From the NCBI GenBank assembly GCA_963846635.1, contig CAWJXM010000054.1, positions 62,001 through 126,000 on the forward strand: a stretch of DNA of 64,000 bases, in the 5' to 3' direction. Source of the stretch: AP-15 sp963846635. Lineage in GTDB: Bacteria; Pseudomonadota; Alphaproteobacteria; ATCC43930; CGMCC-115725. The notes under the pieces are model-generated. The model saw nothing but the letters and a program-made list of their open reading frames with translations. It ran no database searches and was not told the origin of the DNA. Positions within the stretch are counted from its first letter, which is position 1. Every line of letters starts with the position of its first letter. Of the stretch, positions 57,074 through 64,000 are shown one piece after another. Made by a program: the position numbers and the translations under genes.

Positions 57074-57164
57074 AAGAGGAAGAGGACAGCCGTGAGGGGG
57101 TGAACCCGGAAAGAGCCGAGAGAGCGCTCTCCGGGCGTCCAACCCGCTTTCGGAGATCCCCCTC
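57074..57164 (+). promoter_or_regulatory. Conserved accessory-gene leader, copy D (methyltransferase)
   Basis: Ordered blocks are GACAGCCGTGAGGGGGTGAA, CCCGGA, CGAGAGAGCGC, TCCGGGCG, CCAACCCGC and TTTCGGAGATCCCC before ATG 57165. CCCGGA pairs with TCCGGG, another covarying version of the stem. Confidence 0.78.
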
Positions 57165-58922
57165 ATGTTCAACAACATCCCCGCCGCAGGCATGCTCCCG
57201 TGCACATCGCAAGGCCCGGCCAACAAAGCTTCTCAAAGGGCGATAAACACAGCCTCTCCAATCCCGTCTGAGGACACGCCACCTAAGCTACGCAACGCCC
57301 TGATTGCCGATCTCTTCTGCGGCGCCGGCGGCTCGAGCACGGGAGCCCGCCGTGCATTGGAGCGCCGTGGCTATCGGATGGATCTCGTCGCCGTCAACCA
57401 CTGGGACCGCGCCATCGAAACCCACAGCGCCAACCACCCCGACGCCCGGCATTATTGCCAGGACGTCAACGCGGTCAAGCCGGCCGACGTCGTGCCCGAG
57501 GGCAAGCTCGATCTGCTGATGGCCTCGCCGACCTGCACCTATCACAGCCGCGCGCGCGGCGGAAAGCCGATCAACGACCAGGGCCGCATCGATCCCTGGG
57601 CCGTCGTCCACTGGTGCACCGAGCTGCGCGTCAAGCGTCTTTTGGTCGAGAACGTCCCCGAATTCGTCGAATGGGGCCCGATCGATCTGCGCAGCGGCCG
57701 CCCCATCAAACGCCGCAAGGGCGAATACTTCCGCGCCTGGATTGCCGCTCTCAAAGGCGCCGGCTTCAAGCTCGACTGGCACATTCTCAATGCGGCCGAC
57801 TTCGGCGACGCCACCACGCGCGAACGCTTCTTTCTGATCGCCCGCTCCAACGGCAAGCGGCTTACATGGCCGGAGCCGACCCACAGCAAAACCGGCGACG
57901 CCGATCTTCTGCACGCTCGCAAAAAATGGCGCGCGGCACGCGAGATCATCGACTGGTCGATCGAAGGCCGCAGCATCCTCGACCGCAAACGCCCGCTCAG
58001 CCCAAAGACCCTCGCCCGCATTTATGCCGGCGCCGTGAAGTTCCGCTGGCCGGAGCCGTTCCTTGTCATCCTGCGCAACCACATGGACGCGCAAAGCGTC
58101 AACGGACCGTTACCGACGCTCTGCGCCGGCGGCACTCACATCGGCCTCGCCGAACCCTTCCTCCTCGATCGTCACGGCGACAACGGCTCGACGCGCGCCC
58201 ACCGCCTCAGCGATCCCGTACCGACAGCCGACTGCCGCGGTGCCGGATATCTCTGCGAGCCGTTCGTCGCCAACCTCGCCCATTCCGGCAGCGACGGCAG
58301 CCGCTGCAAAGCGATTGGCGAACCCCTGCAGACCCTGCACGCCGGCGGCGGATCGCATGGATTGGTTGAGCCCTTCGTCCTATCACAGCATGCCGGCGGC
58401 GCCCACGCGCTGATCGCTCCCTACTACGGCTCGGGCTCAGGCGAAACCTGCGGATCGACCGCGGCACCCCTTCCCACCGTTACGACCAAGGCAAGGTTCG
58501 GCCTGGTCATGCCTATTACCCATGGCGACGATCGCGGGCGCTGCCGTTTCCTCGAGGAACCGCTACCCACGGTCACCGGCGCGCACCGCGGCGAACTCGC
58601 CTGCATCCCCGCCTTCGCGAGGACCGCGGCGTTCGGCGAGCGGCCCGGCCAGGACCCACGTATCCATTCCATTGACGACCCGACGCCGACGATCTGCGCT
58701 TCCGGCCGCATCCAGCTCGCCGAAGCTGTCGGCACAGCACCTGCCTACGATATCCGCTTCCGCATGCTCGATCCCAAAGAGCTTGCGCGCGCCATGGGCT
58801 TCGATCACGCCGATGCCGCGTACGAATTTCGCGGCAATAAGACCGAAATCACCAAGCAGATCGGCAATGCCGTGCCGGTCAATCTCGCCACTGCGCTCGT
58901 CTCGGCTTTAATGCGGCACTAA
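57165..58922 (+). CDS. C5-cytosine DNA methyltransferase
   Basis: The 585-residue protein has motif I LIADLFCGAGGSSTGARRAL, motif IV LLMASPTCTYHSRARGG (the catalytic Cys in an unusual T-C-T context), motif VI LLVENVPEFVEWGP, motif VIII ATTRERFFLIAR and motif X TKQIGNAVPVNLATALVSAL. Between VIII and X, roughly residues 305-540, a unit of about 40 residues around PLPT...A...HGL.EPF is repeated six times. It forms the target-recognition part. No restriction enzyme is adjacent, so it is probably an orphan methylase protecting the element. It is headed by leader D. Confidence 0.92.
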   Translation: MFNNIPAAGMLPCTSQGPANKASQRAINTASPIPSEDTPPKLRNALIADLFCGAGGSSTGARRALERRGYRMDLVAVNHWDRAIETHSANHPDARHYCQDVNAVKPADVVPEGKLDLLMASPTCTYHSRARGGKPINDQGRIDPWAVVHWCTELRVKRLLVENVPEFVEWGPIDLRSGRPIKRRKGEYFRAWIAALKGAGFKLDWHILNAADFGDATTRERFFLIARSNGKRLTWPEPTHSKTGDADLLHARKKWRAAREIIDWSIEGRSILDRKRPLSPKTLARIYAGAVKFRWPEPFLVILRNHMDAQSVNGPLPTLCAGGTHIGLAEPFLLDRHGDNGSTRAHRLSDPVPTADCRGAGYLCEPFVANLAHSGSDGSRCKAIGEPLQTLHAGGGSHGLVEPFVLSQHAGGAHALIAPYYGSGSGETCGSTAAPLPTVTTKARFGLVMPITHGDDRGRCRFLEEPLPTVTGAHRGELACIPAFARTAAFGERPGQDPRIHSIDDPTPTICASGRIQLAEAVGTAPAYDIRFRMLDPKELARAMGFDHADAAYEFRGNKTEITKQIGNAVPVNLATALVSALMRH

Positions 58923-58952
58923 ACGCATATTTTTCCGACCCCCCAACCAAAG

Positions 58953-58977
58953 GGCCCGCCTCACCGCGGGCCTTTCT
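58953..58977 (+). terminator. Intrinsic terminator after the methyltransferase
   Basis: ggcccgc (58953-58959) pairs with gcgggcc (58966-58972), followed by tttctt. It lies 30 bp after the methyltransferase stop. Confidence 0.75.
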
Positions 58978-59004
58978 TCTTGTAGCCACCTCCTCCCAGC
59001 ACGC

Positions 59005-59085
59005 GAGAGCAAGAGGATCGTCGGGACCGGGTGAACCCGGCAAGAGCTGGGAGAGCGCTTGGCCCGGTCGCATAAGGAGACAGAA
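59005..59085 (+). promoter_or_regulatory. Conserved accessory-gene leader, copy E
   Basis: Blocks are GACCGGGTGAACCCGGC, GGGAGAGCGC, TTGGCCCGGTC and AAGGAGACA before ATG 59086. ACCGGG and CCCGGT pair. The last box is replaced by a plain AAGGAG ribosome-binding site, so this copy is the most divergent of the intact set. Confidence 0.7.
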
Positions 59086-59382
59086 ATGCCTTGGTACCAC
59101 CGCGGGGAACATTCTGACGGGTACTGGTACAAGTTTTTCAGCACAGAAGCCACCGCGCTTGCCAGCATCGCCAAGTTTCTCGGCCAAAATCACGACGGCG
59201 ACGGGCAACCTCTGCGCTCCGGCCAGCGCTACGTCGACACATTCGGCGGCACTCACCGTGTCAGTGAAACCACTGTACCCAATGCCCGCACCATGGCCGC
59301 CATCGAGCGCGCATACGACGCTCGCGAATGCGGAGCCGCCACCAAACGTCAATTGGCTTTGCTCCACCGGCACGGCTACTAA
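59086..59382 (+). CDS. 98-residue accessory protein
   Basis: It reads MPWYHRGEHSDGYWYKFFST, EATALASIAKFLGQNHDGDG and QRYVDTFGGTHRVSETTVPN. Start chosen at the ATG after AAGGAGACAGAA and conserved leader E. Rich in aromatic residues and probably a small alpha/beta protein. No family was recognised. Confidence 0.65.
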   Translation: MPWYHRGEHSDGYWYKFFSTEATALASIAKFLGQNHDGDGQPLRSGQRYVDTFGGTHRVSETTVPNARTMAAIERAYDARECGAATKRQLALLHRHGY

Positions 59383-59403
59383 CCAGCAAAGGGAGAGCGG
59401 CCA

Positions 59404-59742
59404 ATGACCATTGAGCGCATCACCGAATTCGTCCCCGCCGACCGCTATGTTTACGACTTCGGTCCTTGTACCTACGCGAAAGGCTGGGCGCAAATCGACA
59501 CCCGACAAGACGCGTCCTATTACGGCACCTGGACCAACCCCGAGCGCCGCGAAGTTTTCACCTACTGCGAAGGCGACACCACGCTCGTGCGGTGCTCGAC
59601 CGACGAAGAATATCAGCAAGCGCTGTGCGAGGTGATCGATTGGAACAAAGGGGCTGGCTACTGGCTCGGCATCGATCCCGGTTTCAGCGATGCGATGAAA
59701 AATCACTTTGTCCGACTGGGCTTTGGCGAAGAGTTGCATTGA
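59404..59742 (+). CDS. 112-residue accessory protein
   Basis: GGGAGAGCGGCCA precedes ATG 59404. The product reads MTIERITEFVPADRYVYDFG, WTNPERREVFTYCEGDTTLV and KGAGYWLGIDPGFSDAMKNH. It is acidic and aromatic, in line with other accessory genes here. Its function is unknown. It forms a short operon with the previous and next genes. Confidence 0.65.
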   Translation: MTIERITEFVPADRYVYDFGPCTYAKGWAQIDTRQDASYYGTWTNPERREVFTYCEGDTTLVRCSTDEEYQQALCEVIDWNKGAGYWLGIDPGFSDAMKNHFVRLGFGEELH

Positions 59743-59770
59743 CATACATACCGGCGAATTTATCGCAGTC

Positions 59771-60016
59771 ATGCAGCCCAATGGCCATTGGCACTTGTTT
59801 CGCGTCAATTTCCGTTTTCCCAATGGCGCCCTCGACGTCACCTTCGTCCAATCGGCCGAGCCCATGACCATACTGCTGGCGCACACCAAAGACGGCCCAC
59901 TGACCCTGGTCAGGTTTAGGCCGGAACAAGGACATGCCCGGCCGGGCAGCGACCGCCGCCCAGGCATTGAACCCTACGCATCCGCGGCGGTGCGGAGAAT
60001 TCCCCATCGAGAGTGA
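59771..60016 (+). CDS. 81-residue hypothetical protein
   Basis: From ATG 59771 it reads MQPNGHWHLFRVNFRFPNGA, DVTFVQSAEPMTILLAHTKD and PLTLVRFRPEQG. The same frame is open further upstream to 59708, overlapping the preceding gene, so the start is uncertain. Its end overlaps conserved leader B. Family unknown. Confidence 0.45.
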   Translation: MQPNGHWHLFRVNFRFPNGALDVTFVQSAEPMTILLAHTKDGPLTLVRFRPEQGHARPGSDRRPGIEPYASAAVRRIPHRE

Positions 60017-60100
60017 GAGAGCAGCCGGAAAGGAGTGAACCCGAGCCGGTGAAAGAGAGCGCCGGCGGGACTGTCAACCCTTGCTTCCGGAGATCTTCCC
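60010..60100 (+). promoter_or_regulatory. Conserved accessory-gene leader, copy B (strawberry-notch 2)
   Basis: Blocks are AGCCGGAAAGGAGTGAACCC, AAGAGAGCGC, CGGCGGGACTG, CAACCC and CTTCCGGAGATC before ATG 60101. CCGGAA and TTCCGG are exactly complementary. It closely matches copy A before the paralogous gene. Confidence 0.78.
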
Positions 60101-63100
60101 ATGCTCGACCTCACCCCCGCCGCACCCGCGGCGGCAACACTCCCGCTGTTCCTCCCGCAGGCCCCGCCCGACAAGGTGTCGGGCCTGATCCACGCCGCGA
60201 CCTTGCTGGCCCAGCTCCTCGGCCAGGGCCGCGCGATCGACAGCCGCGCGCTGCGTTCGGCGATGGAGAACGCGTTCTGCGGCAGCGACGCCGAAGGCAC
60301 CTGGGTGTGGAAGGACGCCTACGAGGCGTGCGAGGCCGCGCAGATCATGTTTCTGCGCAAATTCGGCGGCGCGATGCGCACCCGCGCGGGCTCAGCCGCC
60401 GCGATGCTCGAGATGATGACCCGGCTCGCGTCACGTCTGCCGACGCAGACCCGGCGCTCCGAGGAATCCGAGCAGTTCCAGCAATTCTCGACGCCATTGG
60501 CGCTCGGTTTCGCCGCCGCCGAAGCGGCCGCCATCACGCCTTCCGATCTCGTGCTCGAACCCTCGGCCGGCACCGGAATGCTGGCGATCTTCGCCGAACT
60601 GGCCAGCGCGCCTTGCACTCAACGAAATCGCCGAGACGCGGGCCAGCCTGCTTGCCCGCCTGTTCCGCGGCCTCGAGGTCACCCGCCACAACGCCGAGCA
60701 GATCCACGACCGGCTCGACCCGGCGATCCGGCCGAGCGTGGTGCTGATGAACCCGCCCTTCTCGGCCTCGCCGCATATGAGCGTGCGATTTGCCGAAGCC
60801 GCGATCCGCCACCTCAGCTCGGCGCTCGCCCGTCTCGCCGAAGGCGGACGGCTGGTCGCGATCACCGGCCACAATGTCGGTCCCGATCAGCCGGCCTGGC
60901 GCGACGCCTTTGTGCGCCTGCAAGAGAAAGCGCGCGTCGTCTTTACCGCGCCGATCGCCGGCAAGGCCTATGCCCGCCATGGCACCACGTTCGAGACCCG
61001 ATTGACGGTCATCGACCGCATTCCGGCCGAGGATCCGCGTGCCTTTCCGCCCGCGCCCGGCATGGCGGCCGATGCCGCCGAACTGCTCGGCCAGGTCTCC
61101 CGCCTGGTTCCCGCGCGCCCGCCGATCGCGGAACCCTCCTTGCCTATCGCGGCCGCCATGTTTCCAACCCGCGCCGCTTCAGCGGCGCGCCCGAAAGCTG
61201 CCGCGCCGCAGTTGGCATTCGTCAAGCGGACCGGTCCGGCTCCGGATGTTACCGAACTCGCCTACGACACCTGCGACTGGACGCCGGGCGAAACCCGCTT
61301 CACCGCATGTCTTTACGAAGGTTATGCGCTGCAATCAGTCCGGATCGTGGACGCGAAACCGCACCCGACGAAACTCGTGCAATCGGCCGCGATGGCGGCT
61401 GTGGCCCCTCCGCGCCCCGCCTACCGGCCGCATCTGCCGACGCGCCTGCTGTCGGCCGGCATCCTGTCCGACGCGCAGCTCGAGAGCGTGATCTATGCCG
61501 GCGACGCCCATGCCGGGCATCTCGCCGGCGCCTACACCGTCGACGAGACCTACGATCTCGTCTCGGCTGCACCGGACGATGCCGAAAATGCCGTGCACTT
61601 TCGGCGCGGCTGGTTTCTCGGCGACGGCACCGGCGCCGGCAAGGGCCGCCAGGTCGCCGCGATCATCCTCGATAACTGGCTGAAAGGGCGGCGCCGCGCG
61701 GTCTGGATCTCCAAATCCGACAAATTGATCGAGGATGCCGAGCGCGACTGGACCGCGGTCGGCGGCTACCGCTCCGACATCGTGCCATTGTCCCGCTTCC
61801 GGCAGGGCGCCGCGATTGCGCTCGACGAAGGCATCCTGTTCACCACCTACGCCACGCTGCGCACGCAGGCCAGGGGCGAGAAAGCCAGCCGCGTCCAGCA
61901 GATCGTCGACTGGCTCGGCCATGATCCCGGATCAAGTCCGGGACAGGCTCCCGGCTCGGGGGCCGGGGCAGGATTCGACGGCGTCGTCGTCTTTGACGAA
62001 GCCCACGCCATGGCCAATGCCGCCGGCGACAAAGGCGAGCGCGGCGAGAAGAAACCGTCGCAGCAGGGCCAGGCGGGATTGCGCCTGCAGCACGCGCTGC
62101 ACGACGCGCGCATCCTCTACGTCTCGGCGACCGGCGCTACCACGGTGCAGAACCTCGCCTATGCGGCAAGGCTCGGTCTGTGGGGCACCGGTGATTTTCC
62201 GTTTGCGACCCGCGCCGATTTTGTCGCGGCGATGGAAAAGGGCGGGGTCGCCGCCATGGAAGTGCTGGCGCGCGATCTCAAGGCGCTCGGCCTCTATGCC
62301 GCCCGCTCATTGTCGTTCGAGGGCATCGAATACGAGATCGTCGAGCATCAATTGACATCCGAGCAGATCCGCATCTACGACGCCTATGCCGACGCCTTCC
62401 AGATCATTCACAAGAACCTGAAGGCGGCGCTCGAGGCCGCCAATATCACCGGCAGCGGCGGCGATACCTACAACCGCAATGCCAAGGCCGCCGCCCTCTC
62501 GGCGTTTGAGTCCAACAAGCAGCGCTTCTTCAATCATCTGCTGACGGCGATGAAATGCCCGACCCTGATCGCGTCGATCGCGCGCGATCTCGAGGCCGGG
62601 CATGCCTGCGTATTGCAAGTGGTGTCGACCAACGAAGCCCTGCTCGACCGCAGGCTGGCTGAAATCCCCTCCTCCGAATGGGCCGATCTGTCGCTCGACA
62701 TCACGCCGCGCGAGTACGTCCTCGACTATCTGAGCCATTCCTTCCCGACCCAGCTGTTCGAGCTCTACACCGACGACGAGGACAATCTTCAGTCACGCCC
62801 GGCGTACGACGCCGATGGCAATCCGTTGATCTCGCGGGATGCGGTCGAACGCCGCGACCGGATGATCGAGCATCTGGCGTCATTGCCGCCGGTGCAGGGC
62901 GCGCTCGACCAGATCCTGCACCGCTTCGGCACCGATCTGGTCGCTGAGGTCACCGGCCGTTCACGCCGCATCGTCAAACGCGGCGACCGCTTGTGCGTCG
63001 AAAGCCGTCCCGCCTCGGCCAATTTCGCCGAGACCGCCGCCTTTATGGATGACGACAAGCGCATCCTGGTCTTCTCCGACGCCGGCGGCACCGGGCGCAG

Positions 63101-64000
63101 CTACCACGCCGACCTTGCCTGCAAGAACCAGCGCCAGCGCATCCACTATCTGCTGGAGCCGGGCTGGCGCGCCGATGCGGCGATCCAGGGATTGGGGCGC
63201 TCCAATCGCACCAACCAGAAACAGCCGCCGGTGTTTCGCCCGGTCGCAACCGACGTCAAGGGCGAGAAGCGCTTTCTGTCAACGATCGCGCGGCGTCTCG
63301 ACACCCTCGGCGCTATCACCCGCGGCCAGCGCCAGACCGGCGGGCAAGGCCTGTTCCGTCCCGACGACAATCTCGAAAGCCCCTACGCCAAGGCGGCGCT
63401 GCGCCAGTTCTACCAGCTGCTGCAAGCCGGGAAGATCGAGGGCTGCTCACTGAGCGAGTTTCAGGAGACGACCGGCCTCGATCTCTGCGACCAGGACGGC
63501 TCCCTGCGCGAAGAATTGCCACCGATTACGCAATTCCTCAATCGCGTGCTGGCGCTCCGTATCGTGATGCAGAACCTGCTCTTTGCCGCGTTCGAGCAAT
63601 TGCTCGAGGCGCGCATCGAGGCCGCCATCGTATCCGGCACCTACGATCTTGGCGTCGAAACTCTAACCGCCGAAAGCTTTAGCATCACCGAGCGTCGCAC
63701 GGTCTGCACCTATGCCGCCACCGGCTCCGAAACCCGCTGCTACCGTGTGCTGCGCAAGGACCGCAACCGGCCATTGCCGCTAGCCGATGCGCTCGCATTG
63801 CGCGCCCAGGGCGGCCGGCTGCTGATCAACGGGCGCACCCGGCACGCGGCGGTGCAGATGCACGCGCCCAGCCTGATGGACGACAACGGCCGGGTTGAAA
63901 TCCGCACCCGCCTGATCCGGCCGATGAGCCGCGAGACGATCAGCGTCGAGCGCTTCGAGCACTCGCACTGGCGCAAAGCGTCTCGCGACGAATTCTCCGA
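60101..64000 (+). pseudogene. Strawberry-notch-like helicase copy 2, frameshifted, runs past the window end
   Basis: ATG 60101 gives MLDLTPAAPAAATLPLFLPQ, colinear with copy 1 at roughly 85-90 percent by eye. At about 60603 the frame changes: LASARLALNEIAETRAS requires a one-base shift, after which the methyltransferase NPPF box, RGWFLGDGTGAGKGRQ, VVVFDEAHAMANAAG and DAAIQGLGRSNRTN follow without further stop to 64000. A palindromic repeat pair (61923-61968) inserts 18 residues (HDPGSSPGQAPGSGAGAG) directly before the Walker B strand. Mutation versus sequencing error cannot be decided. Confidence 0.82.
61923..61968. repeat. Palindromic repeat pair inserted in strawberry-notch copy 2
   Basis: gatcccggatcaagtccggg followed by ctcccggctcgggggccggg adds 18 residues between WLG and FDGVVVFDE. 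Copy 1 has only RE at this place. The first unit is a palindrome of a kind abundant in some alphaproteobacterial genomes. Confidence 0.65.

Noticed and set aside
1..64000. CRISPR arrays, tRNA or rRNA genes
   Set aside because: No regularly spaced direct repeats, cloverleaf or conserved rRNA sequence were noticed on either strand. A tRNAscan/CRISPR search would settle this.

Overview
The window is about 64 kb of GC-rich alphaproteobacterial DNA. It reads as a conjugative plasmid or an integrated conjugative element, most likely from the Hyphomicrobiales (Bradyrhizobium/Nitrobacter-like). The host guess rests on the RepC replicon, the MobF (TraA/TrwC-like) relaxase, a VirB-type transfer system with a TrbJ-like VirB5, and the usual alphaproteobacterial accessory set: DUF736, DUF2493, a Toprim primase, strawberry-notch helicases, a ParB-like protein and DUF3846. 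No rRNA, tRNA, CRISPR array or housekeeping gene was found.

Layout. 1-3.1 kb is a scrap zone: a transposase remnant, a glycine-rich surface-type gene broken by frame changes and by a 122-bp MITE, a decayed serine recombinase, a frameshifted secreted HNH-like gene and a dead IS6 copy. 3.1-4.8 kb is the replication unit: repC, an antisense RNA opposite its leader, and a small ribbon-helix-helix protein. 4.8-22.5 kb is one long minus-strand transfer operon running from 22.4 kb down to 4.8 kb: virB1-B2-B3-B4, two tiny membrane proteins, trbJ/virB5, a secreted Cys-rich protein, a lytic-transglycosylase/VirB6 fusion, virB7-B8-B9-B10, three small genes including an HNH-like one, virB11, a tiny membrane protein, virD4/traG, the relaxase and a lipoprotein-like gene. 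An XRE regulator and a divergent 49-aa gene share a palindromic operator upstream of it.

22.9-33 kb holds the first accessory block (DUF736, DUF2493, Toprim, strawberry-notch copy 1) with a 219-bp MITE. 33.1-36.9 kb is a group II intron interrupted by an IS4-type element. 37-44 kb is a minus-strand run of small accessory genes plus a ParB-like gene broken at both ends. 44-47.6 kb contains two damaged or abutting transposons: a truncated IS110 and an IS1595 element carrying a HEPN-like passenger. 48.4-64 kb is a plus-strand mirror of the accessory block: paralogous small genes, HigBA, a macro-like protein, a C5 DNA methyltransferase and strawberry-notch copy 2. It is interrupted by nested IS66-like and IS1634 elements. 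Two 694-bp apparently identical inverted repeats (36964-37657 and 50701-51394) tie the two arms together.

The most interesting signal is a conserved 5' leader repeated in front of at least eight different accessory genes on both arms. It has a purine-rich AGCCGGAA block, GTGAACCCGG, a loop containing GAGAGCGC, a covarying CCGGGTT partner, and a TTCCGGAG box just before the start codon. It looks like a structured cis-regulatory RNA, or a single-strand promoter, controlling an accessory-gene regulon. Many genes appear frameshifted. Some breaks are clearly due to mobile-element or mini-repeat insertion, but the number of single-base shifts also leaves sequencing error open.
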